Source of the DNA: Alicyclobacillus sp. ALC3
GTDB taxonomy: Bacteria > Bacillota > Bacilli > Alicyclobacillales > Alicyclobacillaceae
DNA length: 64,000 nt
Reading direction: 5' to 3'
Assembly (NCBI RefSeq): GCF_028751195.1
Contig: NZ_CP066784.1
Span: 1,612,001-1,676,000, forward strand
Shown one piece after another: positions 16,965-25,586 of the stretch. The notes under the pieces are model-generated. The model ran no database searches and was not told the DNA's origin. It saw only the letters and a program-made list of their open reading frames with translations. Each line of letters begins with the position of its first letter. Position 1 is the stretch's first letter. The translations under genes were made by a program, and so were the position numbers.

Positions 16965-18173
16965 TCATTCTGAGACCTTAAACGGTTGTTTACCGACATT
17001 TCCATTCACATCCACCCCTTTCATCCTAGAGAACCGCGATAAAGAAAAAGGTGCCACGTCAAAAGGAAGCTCGAGGTTGCAAACGAGATGAGCCATTACG
17101 TCTCCAGTAATGGGGCCTAGCGCTATTCCATCCCCCTCGTGACCTGCCGCAATAAACAATCCGGGCCATTCATCAACTTTTCCAACAATCGGAAGACCGT
17201 CCGGAGTAAACGGACGAAGTCCTGAGAATGCGCGGAGTAAGTGAACTCTTGCTAGGTCAGGAAAGGCTCGAACAGCTAGTCCTGCGATGGCCTGTATCAC
17301 CTCAACCGTAGTACCGGTATCATACCCAACAAACTCTCTAGACCCGCCAATTAACAATGTTCCATTTCCAGTCTGGCCTATTGACAGTCCAATCCCCATA
17401 GAGTCCGCAGAGGTAGTAGTCCTATCCATTTTTGCACTAATATAGGAACCGCTCAAAATATTGCATTTTATAAAATTTGGAATCTGTTCAGACACCAGAA
17501 TCTGCCCACGTCTTGGAATTATGGGAACTTCGAGAGCTAATTTTCGTAATAGGATGGGGGTCCACACTCCCAACGCGACTATTACGCTATCCGCATAAAT
17601 CTTTTCTCCCAACTCGGTTTGTACTCCAGTAACCTTACCATTGTCCGTGATGAGGGTTGTTACAGTCGTATGTAGTCTAATCTCAACCCCCCTCATTTTG
17701 GCAGCGCGCGCGAATGCGAGACTCACATGAAGAGGATTCACCTCAGCGTCTTTGTCCCACCATGTTGCACCTAGTATTTCAGGTGATAGACCAGGTTGTC
17801 TTACCCGCGCCTCATCTCCAGAGAGGAGCTTGACATCAAGGCCTGCTGATTGTTGTTTCTGCACAAGTTGTGTAACAACATCTAATTCTTTTGCCGTTTC
17901 AATTAAAATCATCCCTCCCCCCATTCGGTACTCAATGTCAAAACCCAACTCGTCCTCTAATGTCTCGTACATTTTGGCGCCGGCTATGGCAAGATCTAGC
18001 GTAGGGCCGGGAGTTTTTGATTGAATCATGACAGCCCGGTCACACGACCCAGATGTCCCAGCTGCTATATCCTTTGACTCTATTAAGACTACATCGGCTC
18101 CGAGTTTTGAAAGATAATAGGCCGTTGAAGTCCCGATTATTCCACCACCCACAACAATAACCTTAAAACTCAT
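16965..18173 (-). CDS. DAO-family FAD oxidoreductase, beta subunit
   Basis: This 402-residue enzyme has the N-terminal FAD-binding motif VIVVGGGIIGTSTAYYLSKL and the family blocks GGGMILIE, IIPRRGQILV, GLRPFTPDGLPIVG and AAGHEGDGIALGP. It is the catalytic subunit of a multi-subunit amine dehydrogenase of the D-amino-acid-oxidase superfamily (opine, sarcosine-like, L- or D-proline, D-hydroxyproline). ATG 18173 follows CGGAGG. Context with an aldehyde dehydrogenase and a DapA-family enzyme favours a hydroxyproline- or opine-like substrate, but the sequence does not fix it. Confidence 0.88.
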   Translation of the reverse strand: MSFKVIVVGGGIIGTSTAYYLSKLGADVVLIESKDIAAGTSGSCDRAVMIQSKTPGPTLDLAIAGAKMYETLEDELGFDIEYRMGGGMILIETAKELDVVTQLVQKQQSAGLDVKLLSGDEARVRQPGLSPEILGATWWDKDAEVNPLHVSLAFARAAKMRGVEIRLHTTVTTLITDNGKVTGVQTELGEKIYADSVIVALGVWTPILLRKLALEVPIIPRRGQILVSEQIPNFIKCNILSGSYISAKMDRTTTSADSMGIGLSIGQTGNGTLLIGGSREFVGYDTGTTVEVIQAIAGLAVRAFPDLARVHLLRAFSGLRPFTPDGLPIVGKVDEWPGLFIAAGHEGDGIALGPITGDVMAHLVCNLELPFDVAPFSLSRFSRMKGVDVNGNVGKQPFKVSE

Positions 18174-18231
18174 ACTATGGCCTCCGGTATTTAGCTACTG
18201 TGCGGCATAGGGATAGTTACATAATTCTTAT

Positions 18232-19695
18232 CTACACCTTTGCCTTATTGGCTAGCGGATGAGTCAATTTGAAACAAACCACCTTGAGTTCAGTCATCTC
18301 ATGTAGAGCAAACTTCACGCCCTCTCTCCCTACTCCGGAACCTTTGACACCACCAAACGGCATGGCATCCAATCTATAGTCACTGCTGTCGTTTATCATG
18401 ACACCCCCAACCTCCAGTCTCCGGATAGCCTGGAAAGCATGTTCAATATCGCTAGTAAAAATACCCGCTTGAAGTCCGTAACTAACTCCGTTCGCTAGTT
18501 CTATTGCCTCATCCAAACTGTCAACTTTGAAAATAGACACCACAGGCCCAAACACCTCCTCCATGGCTACTTGACAGTCTAGAGGAACATTTGTGAGAAC
18601 TGTTGGTGCATAATAGCTTCCCTTCCGTGTACCACCGGTATGTATCTGCGCTCCCATTTCAAGTGCCTCTAGAATCCACTCCTCTATCCGACAAGCTTCT
18701 TTCTCAGTAATCATGGGCCCCATGTCTGTATCCTCAAGCTCTTTTTCTCCTACTCGTATCTGCTGAGTACGTTCGATGAAGCGCGATAAAAACTCATCAT
18801 ATACGCTGGATTCCACAAAGATGCGCTGAACCCCCAGACAGTTCTGACCGGCCGCCCAAAATGCACCCGATACACTTGCCTCAACTGCATCGTCCAGTAT
18901 CGCATCTTCGAGAACTATTACAGGAGAATTTGAGCCTAACTCCATGCTGATCTTCTTTAAGCCGGCGAGTTTCATGATGTGCTCTCCTGCGTTGAGCCCG
19001 CCCGTAAAGGTGACCATCCGAACGGCAGGATGAGATACTAAAATGTCCCCAATTTCCGAACCGTGGCCTGTAACCACACTGAGAATATTTGGGGGTAACC
19101 CAGCGGCCTCGAAAGCCTCAGCAAGTTTTAAGGCACTGAGTGGCGTAACGGTCGCAGGCTTTACTATAATGGCATTACCCCCTGCAATCGCCGGACCAAC
19201 TTTATGAGCTACGAGATTTAACGGGTCATTAAACGGTGTAATCGCAACTATCAGGCCGACCGGAAGCCTATAAAAATACCCAATGCGATTTTGGCCGGAT
19301 GGTGATTGATCAAAGGAAAGTGTCTCCCCCTCAATCCTTGTTGCCTCTTCGGCACTTAAAGTCAACGTCTCAATACAACGTCGGACTTCCTTACGCGATT
19401 CACGTATCGTCTTACTAGACTCCTTAGAGAGCAACTTAGCGTACTCCTCCAAATTTTCCTCAACGTAAGCTGCTGCCTTCTTTAAAATACTCATTCGGTC
19501 ATAGCTGGTCATCTCGGCTGCAACTTTTGAAGCTCTCTGCGCATCTTCAATGGCCGTTTCTACTTGTTCACGTGTCGCAGCCGGCACTATATCTACGAGA
19601 CTATTGTCATGCGGGTCTAGTATGTTAATCGTTCTATCACTATAGACCCATTGTCCTCCCAATAGCATGGGGCGTCCAACGGACTGAGTTGGCAT
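18232..19695 (-). CDS. NAD(P)-dependent aldehyde dehydrogenase
   Basis: This 487-residue ALDH has catalytic Cys286 (AAGQNCLG), general base Glu252 (MELGSNSP), the cofactor stretch FNDPLNLVAHKVGPA and the TFTGG loop. It resembles 2-oxoglutarate-semialdehyde and other small-aldehyde dehydrogenases. ATG 19695 follows AGGAGATGG. It sits between the DapA-like and DAO-like genes on the same strand. In hydroxyproline catabolism such an enzyme would oxidise 2-oxoglutarate semialdehyde made by a DapA-family deaminase. That role is inferred from neighbours. Confidence 0.88.
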   Translation of the reverse strand: MPTQSVGRPMLLGGQWVYSDRTINILDPHDNSLVDIVPAATREQVETAIEDAQRASKVAAEMTSYDRMSILKKAAAYVEENLEEYAKLLSKESSKTIRESRKEVRRCIETLTLSAEEATRIEGETLSFDQSPSGQNRIGYFYRLPVGLIVAITPFNDPLNLVAHKVGPAIAGGNAIIVKPATVTPLSALKLAEAFEAAGLPPNILSVVTGHGSEIGDILVSHPAVRMVTFTGGLNAGEHIMKLAGLKKISMELGSNSPVIVLEDAILDDAVEASVSGAFWAAGQNCLGVQRIFVESSVYDEFLSRFIERTQQIRVGEKELEDTDMGPMITEKEACRIEEWILEALEMGAQIHTGGTRKGSYYAPTVLTNVPLDCQVAMEEVFGPVVSIFKVDSLDEAIELANGVSYGLQAGIFTSDIEHAFQAIRRLEVGGVMINDSSDYRLDAMPFGGVKGSGVGREGVKFALHEMTELKVVCFKLTHPLANKAKV

Positions 19696-19754
19696 GTGAC
19701 CATCTCCTGTGTGGAATGTAATTGCCGAGACTTCCTAGAAAACGGACCCAACTG

Positions 19755-20657
19755 CTACTCCAAACGGCTGTCAAGTAGCCGACTATCCATACTCGCTAAA
19801 ACATTTTCGATTCGTTCTCGTGCGTGTGGTCCAGGGGACACTAAGGGCAATCGCAAACCGCCTGTGGGAAAGCCCATGATTTCAAGGGCTACTTTTACAG
19901 ACGCTGGATTGCCGTCAATAAAGAGCACTTCGAACAAGGCTAGAAGTTTGTCGTGCAGCTCTAATGCCTGTTCTGGGTGATGTTCTACAAAAAGATTGAT
20001 CATTGTTTTAATGGAAAGTGAAGCCAGATGGCTTGCGACGCTCACGACTCCGTGTGCCCCTACCGACAATAATGGTAAGGTCAGTGGGTCATCTCCGCTG
20101 TACAGTAGCAGGTTCTTTGTAAGACGTCGTATGTGACTGATTTCCAGAACGTCCCCAGTAGCTGCCTTAAAGGCCTTAATAGTTGGAAGTTCGGCGAGTC
20201 TCGCCACAGTATCAGGACTTATGGAAGCCCCAGTTCTAGAAGGGATGTTGTAAATCATGACAGGTAAATCACTGGATTGTGCCACAGAGTAAAAATGTTG
20301 ATAAAGGCCCTCTTGAGAGGGTTTGTTGTAATATGGGACAACAATCATGACCCCATCCAGCCCCAGTTTCGCGGCTCGTACAGTGGAATCAACGGTGTTT
20401 TTTGTGTGATTTGAACCGGTAGCAGCAATGACCAACCCTCGTTGCCCGATTCTCTCTTTGATGGACACGTATAGGTGCTCTTTTTCATCAGAAGATAAAA
20501 CTGGAGACTCACCTGTCGTCCCCGCTACCACAACACCATCACAACCATGGTCGATGAGGTGTTCCGCAAGCCGACATGCCCTCTCATGATCAACGTTTCC
20601 TGCCACGTCATAGGGCGTGATCATCGCTGTTAGAAGCCTGCCCCACGGATAATCCAT
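19755..20657 (-). CDS. DapA-family lyase (dihydrodipicolinate synthase-like)
   Basis: This 300-residue Schiff-base aldolase-family protein has GTTGESPVLS, PYYNKPSQEGLYQHF, the tyrosine/arginine segment YNIPSRTG and the lysine region KAFKAATGD. These are very close to true dihydrodipicolinate synthases. The ATG at 20657 is supported by AGGAGGGGG; longer starts are not. It could be a lysine-pathway paralogue (a DapB-like gene lies at 23367 and an aspartokinase at 12601), or the deaminase of a hydroxyproline-type pathway. Motif similarity favours DapA chemistry; operon context favours catabolism. Confidence 0.85.
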   Translation of the reverse strand: MDYPWGRLLTAMITPYDVAGNVDHERACRLAEHLIDHGCDGVVVAGTTGESPVLSSDEKEHLYVSIKERIGQRGLVIAATGSNHTKNTVDSTVRAAKLGLDGVMIVVPYYNKPSQEGLYQHFYSVAQSSDLPVMIYNIPSRTGASISPDTVARLAELPTIKAFKAATGDVLEISHIRRLTKNLLLYSGDDPLTLPLLSVGAHGVVSVASHLASLSIKTMINLFVEHHPEQALELHDKLLALFEVLFIDGNPASVKVALEIMGFPTGGLRLPLVSPGPHARERIENVLASMDSRLLDSRLE

Positions 20658-20917
20658 AAATCCCCCTCCTGTCATGTTTCCCGATGGTTCCATATCCTTC
20701 GGTTAACCTCTTACTTGCGTCGGCATCTCCTTCTACGTTATTCATCATTGAGTAATGAAATCCTCCCTTGCAAAATATTTTGTTGAGCAATAATATATGA
20801 ATTAATCAATGAGTTAAGGAATACCATGTATTTGTGTATACCGTGTTATTCATCCATGATGAACAATATGAGTGCCCTACAATATTCTCATCTGTAGTTG
20901 TGAGGAGAGTTAACGAC

Positions 20918-21697
20918 GTGCCTAATTTCAAAAGGGAACATCCTATCACGGTAAAGGAAGTACACGAACTGCGTATACTGCAGGTGATATCACGCCTGGA
21001 TAGACCTGTGGGAAGTAGAGTTTTGCGCCAACAACTACTGCAGCACGGCATTGATTTTAGCGAAGCCACTGCGGGGAGATGGTTAAGTGAACTTAGTGGC
21101 TTAGGACTTCTTGAGGACCATGGAAAACAAGGAAGAACTCTTAGCCCAACTGGTGAATCGAGGTTGTTAAAATTAGAGCAGCAGGATGAAAGCTGGTCTC
21201 ACGTAAACGACTTATTACAAATCTATAAAGCAGCCGATCCTGAATATCTAATTGATCTATTGAAAGCTCGTAGGCTTATTGAACCGGAAATCGCTCGTCT
21301 CGCGGCTCTACGAGCCAACAAGAACGACTTAAAAAGAATTACTGCAACACTAGAAGCACGCGAACAGCTATTACAGACAATGCCGACCGATTCCACAGAA
21401 GCAGAAGAACGCGAAAGATTTATTCTAGCTGAGACAGATGCAAACTTCCATTTAGCGGTTTCTGAGAGCGCCCACAGCCCCGCCTTGGCAGCGGCCTTAC
21501 GTCTGCTTAAGAGTGCTGAGCCATATTTCCCAGTCTTCATTGAAATGCGGAGATCTTTGAGAAGCAGGGGATTCAAAGAACACAACGACATCGCTCTAGC
21601 GATTTTCCAGCGTGACGAAGCGCGAGCCCGGGACTTGATGTACGAACATATCAGTGAAGTCCTTAATGATATTAGCCGTTATACGTCAGGCCATTGA
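20918..21697 (+). CDS. Transcription regulator: winged helix plus FCD domain
   Basis: This 259-residue protein starts at GTG 20918 after GAGGAG. Residues about 15-85 form a winged-helix domain of the NrpR/RNase-R-like type (LRILQVISRLDRPVG... LSELSGLGLLEDHGKQGRTLSPTGE) rather than the usual GntR head. Residues about 110-250 form an all-helical FCD ligand domain (LIEPEIARLAAL... FHLAVSESAHSPALAAAL... HNDIALAIFQRDEARARDLMYEHI). It is divergent from the DapA-like/ALDH/oxidase genes and precedes the symporter, so it probably controls both arms of the locus in response to a carboxylate or amino acid. Confidence 0.85.
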   Translation: MPNFKREHPITVKEVHELRILQVISRLDRPVGSRVLRQQLLQHGIDFSEATAGRWLSELSGLGLLEDHGKQGRTLSPTGESRLLKLEQQDESWSHVNDLLQIYKAADPEYLIDLLKARRLIEPEIARLAALRANKNDLKRITATLEAREQLLQTMPTDSTEAEERERFILAETDANFHLAVSESAHSPALAAALRLLKSAEPYFPVFIEMRRSLRSRGFKEHNDIALAIFQRDEARARDLMYEHISEVLNDISRYTSGH

Positions 21698-21839
21698 CAC
21701 TCCAGGACATCCTGGAGTTTTACATATACCAACATCCTTCGTCAGTCCCAAGTCCGGGTTGAAATTTTTATATAATTTCGTCTATCGAGTCATTAAACGC
21801 AAAATTCAGGAACAGGTACATTGGAGGGGAGTCGGGCCA

Positions 21840-23282
21840 ATGAATTCAACCACAGCTTGGATAATCGCCGTCGTATTTGCAATCGTATTTCTGAGTGTCG
21901 CTTGGACTGTACGCGGCAAAGCAGGTAAAAATTTCGCCGCCTACGCCGTAGGTGGAGCGACGCTACCTTTGTTTTTGGTGATGTTTACTGATTTGTCCAC
22001 AATCATGGGAGCAGGGAATTTTGTCGGTGAAGCTACAAATGGATTTGAAGTAGGTTACAATCAGCTAGCGTTTGTACTTGGGGAGCAAGGTTCTAAAATA
22101 GCATTTGCCTTGATATTTGCTGGATTTGCAGGTCGGTTCGCGTACAAAACACTGGGAGAAATGATGCACGATTTGATTCTGCGAGACAAGGTATCCAGAA
22201 TCATCATCGGAATTCTAATGTTGTCCTTAATGATTGCTTACATTGGTGGTCAAGGTCTGGGGATGGGATTGCTATTTCACCAATTCACAGGTGTGAATCC
22301 GACGTATATTATTCTCTTCTTTACAGCCCTCTTCATTGCATGGACCTACATGGGCGGCATGCATGCAGTGGCGAGGGTCGAGTTCTTGATTGGAATGTTA
22401 GTAGTCTTGCTGGGGCTGGTGTACTACGGTTCAGTATTCTCGCTTGTTCACTTTAGTCCGGCATATCTAAACCATCGCCTAGCGGCCGTCGGCGCATCCT
22501 CACTGACGAAGTTCAAGTTTGATCCCCAAACTATTACTGCGTTTGTCACGGGCCTACTCGGTGTTATGACCGCACAAATATACTGGCAACGTTGTTTCGC
22601 CGCAAAGAACGGCAAGACAGCCCGAACCGGTATGATTATTGCTGGCAGTATCGCGGTGATATTTGTTGCGGCCACAGCCGTGGTCGGGATGGTTGCCAAA
22701 GCCTTGAACCCAGTACTTAGTCCAAGTCTAGCCATGCCATGGCTGATGAGCCATGAGGTCCCGGTTTCAATTACGGTAGCTGTCTTTGCTCTCGTCTTAA
22801 TCGCTGCGAACGGTGCTGCGGCATCAAATTTAAATTCTGCAGCTGTGATACTCATCAACGACTTCTTCAAGGTTCTTTCACCTGAAATGTCCGATAGGTC
22901 GATGCTCCGCTGGGCTAAACTTATGACCGTTGTTATCGGTGCCTTTGGCGCATTGGCGGCCATGTATGCAAGCAACATCATAGCATTGTTTTCAGAGGCG
23001 TATACCTTGCTCGGTGGCAGCGTGGTTCCCGTGTTGATTGTTGGATTGCTATGGAAAATGGACTACTCAAAGCGCTTTGAAGAAGGATTTAGAAACAGTC
23101 GGGTTAGTGCATGGGGCGCACGTGTGGGGCTCGTACTCGGCGCTGTTTTGGCCGTCAGCGTCAATATCTTCGTGGGCTTCGGTGCTGCTGTCGTAGCTAC
23201 TATTGTTGTATCCTTGTTCACAAGGGGAAGCACAACGGAAGCAGATCGACAAGCCTTAGGATCTGTCCCCGTCGAATCTTAA
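21840..23282 (+). CDS. Sodium:solute symporter (SSS family)
   Basis: This 480-residue membrane protein has about thirteen hydrophobic segments. Typical SSS features are AAYAVGGATLPLFLVMFTDL near the N terminus, the GAGNFVGEA segment and GVMTAQIYWQRCFAAK. PutP-like transporters take up proline, pantothenate or similar solutes with sodium. ATG 21840 follows TGGAGGGGAG; the frame extends upstream without support. Placed between the FCD regulator and the DapB-like gene, it probably imports the amino acid that the neighbouring oxidase consumes. Confidence 0.9.
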   Translation: MNSTTAWIIAVVFAIVFLSVAWTVRGKAGKNFAAYAVGGATLPLFLVMFTDLSTIMGAGNFVGEATNGFEVGYNQLAFVLGEQGSKIAFALIFAGFAGRFAYKTLGEMMHDLILRDKVSRIIIGILMLSLMIAYIGGQGLGMGLLFHQFTGVNPTYIILFFTALFIAWTYMGGMHAVARVEFLIGMLVVLLGLVYYGSVFSLVHFSPAYLNHRLAAVGASSLTKFKFDPQTITAFVTGLLGVMTAQIYWQRCFAAKNGKTARTGMIIAGSIAVIFVAATAVVGMVAKALNPVLSPSLAMPWLMSHEVPVSITVAVFALVLIAANGAAASNLNSAAVILINDFFKVLSPEMSDRSMLRWAKLMTVVIGAFGALAAMYASNIIALFSEAYTLLGGSVVPVLIVGLLWKMDYSKRFEEGFRNSRVSAWGARVGLVLGAVLAVSVNIFVGFGAAVVATIVVSLFTRGSTTEADRQALGSVPVES

Positions 23283-23297
23283 TCCCATTGCCTAACA

Positions 23298-23339
23298 TTG
23301 AAAGGTATCCCTCATTCGCTATCGCGGGATACCTTTCAA
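23298..23339 (+). terminator. Hairpin between symporter and DapB-like gene
   Basis: TTGAAAGGTATCCC (23298-23311) pairs perfectly with GGGATACCTTTCAA (23326-23339) across a 14-base loop. No long T run follows, so it may act as a partial terminator or mRNA stabiliser that lowers expression of the downstream gene. Confidence 0.55.
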
Positions 23340-23366
23340 TTCATGCATACTAACGGAGGGATAAAC

Positions 23367-24176
23367 ATGAAAAGAATAATAATGGGCGGCATAACTGGCC
23401 ACACTGGAATCGCTGTAGCACGATGCATCGACGCTGACCCCAACCTCAAACTTGTCGCCGCCGTTGGAAAACTGTCCGCAGGAAACAGTATTGGAGAAGT
23501 TCTATACAACAAACCGGACGATCGCCTCATATTTCCAGATCTCTATACTCTATCCGAGGTGAATTCTGCGGACTTTTACGTGGACTTTACTACGGCAGAA
23601 TCTGCCCAACGCAATTTGTCGGACGCCGCAACATTGGGTTTGAAACTCGTTGTTGGAACGACAGGGATTCCGGAAGGGTTCTTAGAAGACTTGGCATTCA
23701 GACTTACGAACGAACAATCATTTGCTCTCATTTCAAGTAATTTCTCACTCGGTATTGTCGCATTAACTCAGTTTGCAAAAAAGCTCTCAACGCTGTTCGG
23801 ACCAGAGCACATAGAGATTTTTGAGACTCACAACGTGACGAAGAAGGACATACCCTCAGGTACCGCTCTTTTTATACAAAAGCAGTTGAGCACTTCTGAG
23901 CAGGGACTGGTACCTATCCACTCTCTACGTGTCTCCGGTACAGTATCGCGCCACGAAATCCATGCCACTATGCATGAACAAGTATTATCGATTAAACACG
24001 AGGTCACCAACCCAGAAACCTTTGGTTTAGGGGTGACATATGTTTTAAATAATTGTGACGGCGTATCAGGGGTATTTAGGGACCTCGCTTCATTCAAGGA
24101 TGCTTCAGGTGCAGCATTCAGCAAGAACGAACATGAAATAGACATTGAATTGCTACCTGACGAATTCGATACCTAA
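23367..24176 (+). CDS. DapB-family reductase (dihydrodipicolinate reductase-like)
   Basis: This 269-residue protein has a glycine-rich cofactor motif (GGITGHTG), VVGTTG and NFSLGIV, and the catalytic segment ETHNVTKKDIPSGTA, in which the first histidine and the lysine of the DapB HH-x2-K motif are retained but the second histidine is Asn. ATG 23367 follows ACGGAGGG. It follows the symporter on the plus strand. Together with the DapA-like gene it could make or break a dihydrodipicolinate-like ring. Substrate specificity may have drifted from lysine biosynthesis. Confidence 0.8.
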   Translation: MKRIIMGGITGHTGIAVARCIDADPNLKLVAAVGKLSAGNSIGEVLYNKPDDRLIFPDLYTLSEVNSADFYVDFTTAESAQRNLSDAATLGLKLVVGTTGIPEGFLEDLAFRLTNEQSFALISSNFSLGIVALTQFAKKLSTLFGPEHIEIFETHNVTKKDIPSGTALFIQKQLSTSEQGLVPIHSLRVSGTVSRHEIHATMHEQVLSIKHEVTNPETFGLGVTYVLNNCDGVSGVFRDLASFKDASGAAFSKNEHEIDIELLPDEFDT

Positions 24177-24437
24177 TCTGATCACAAAAATCGGCTTTCT
24201 CATAGAAACGCCTGTGCACCGTGAACACTTCAGATTGGGCGCTGGTGTTACGTCCACAGCAGAAGCCGGAACTTCGAGGTCAAGGAGCGCCTTTCAATTT
24301 ATCGGTCAAGTTACCGAGAGCAGAACCATTGAAATCCGGATGGAGCGAACAATCGCTGCAGTTCGACTACTGTCCGATTTTCTCATATGGCTCTGCCGTC
24401 GAAGGAAGGCGGAAATCTCCGTTGTCTTTAGACCATG

Positions 24438-25586
24438 CTATTGTTCCTTGCCCTGTATCATGTCGAGAAATTTTTGTGTGTTGTATGTGACTGAACCGTT
24501 GCGGAAGAGGCCCCCGCCAATCAGCAAAATAACATCTTTTCCATACATCTGTAACATCTCAGGAACGCGGTCTAATGTCATTCCGCCACCTGGCGTGGGA
24601 AAAATGCTGCGGATACTGCCCATTACCACCGCCGTGCCGTCCGCAATATCCCTGCAGTCTTGCATAGTAAAGGAGAATCGGCCACCGTAATTCGGATAGA
24701 CACTTGCATCAATGCCCGCCAAGCGCATCAACTGCCCAAACAAAATGCCGTGGTTAATGCCGTGTTCCGCACTTGTAACATGACTCCCAAGAAATGACGG
24801 GTGACTCATAATGGGAAGTCCAAAACTATCATCATCCGCCAAGCGACTGACAGCGTCAAACCCAACGATACCAGGCGGAACCAAGATGCCACCTGCGCCG
24901 TGAGATTTGGCCAAGAGTGCCTTGTCCTGCAAGGACATGGACGTACCAAGCGCACTCGGCATATAAATGGTATTGCGGCCTGTTTTTGCGTTTGCGCGCG
25001 CTACCGCACTCGAACAGAGACGCACTCTCTCTGTCCACTGAGAGAAGGGCTGGTTGGCGAGACCATGGTCGTCCTTGACTATATCAATTCCACCTGCGGC
25101 AAATTCGTAGGCCAGGGAGGCCAACTCTTCTGAAGAAAGTCCCATCGGCTTTAACGCAGTGCACAATAGCGGTCGGTCATGAATACCCAAGAGGGACCGG
25201 AGTCCTTCACGCCCATACCGAGGACCGCGAAAGCTTTCCAACAGGTGGGCCGGCAGAACGAGTCCGGTTATCCGAACACTTGGAAAGATACTTGCATTCC
25301 CGTAAACGACATTAATGAGTTGGCCCAGTTCCCCACCTGTGACCTCGCTTGCATACGAAATTGTTATGTTCCAGTGCGCCTCATCGACTTGATGCATGGC
25401 TTCGACCCGACCGACAATTTGCGCTTCTATGTCACCTTCGGGCAGCAAGTCGCGTGGGAATTCCACGGTTTGTTCCACACAGATTGCCTCTGCTATGGCC
25501 TCGACAGTCTCTACCGTGCCCCGCACTTGATACGTTACGTGAAACCTGTGCCCGGAAATCTGGAGTGTGACATGGTTGGGTACCAT
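24438..25586 (-). CDS. RuBisCO-like protein (form IV)
   Basis: This 382-residue protein has the RuBisCO large-chain fold: an N-terminal alpha/beta domain (1-130) and a barrel with ALKPMGLS (Lys146, the catalytic lysine position) and GGIDIVKDDHGL (Lys171, Asp172, Asp173, His174). The carbamate-site glutamate of true RuBisCO is His here, and the loop-6 lysine motif is absent, so CO2 fixation is unlikely. Its ATG overlaps the upstream transketolase stop (TAATG). In the same operon, mtnK and mtnA make 5-methylthioribulose-1-phosphate, which suggests it isomerises or enolises that sugar, as RuBisCO-like proteins do in methionine salvage or the Rhodospirillum isoprenoid shunt. Confidence 0.88.
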   Translation of the reverse strand: MVPNHVTLQISGHRFHVTYQVRGTVETVEAIAEAICVEQTVEFPRDLLPEGDIEAQIVGRVEAMHQVDEAHWNITISYASEVTGGELGQLINVVYGNASIFPSVRITGLVLPAHLLESFRGPRYGREGLRSLLGIHDRPLLCTALKPMGLSSEELASLAYEFAAGGIDIVKDDHGLANQPFSQWTERVRLCSSAVARANAKTGRNTIYMPSALGTSMSLQDKALLAKSHGAGGILVPPGIVGFDAVSRLADDDSFGLPIMSHPSFLGSHVTSAEHGINHGILFGQLMRLAGIDASVYPNYGGRFSFTMQDCRDIADGTAVVMGSIRSIFPTPGGGMTLDRVPEMLQMYGKDVILLIGGGLFRNGSVTYNTQKFLDMIQGKEQ

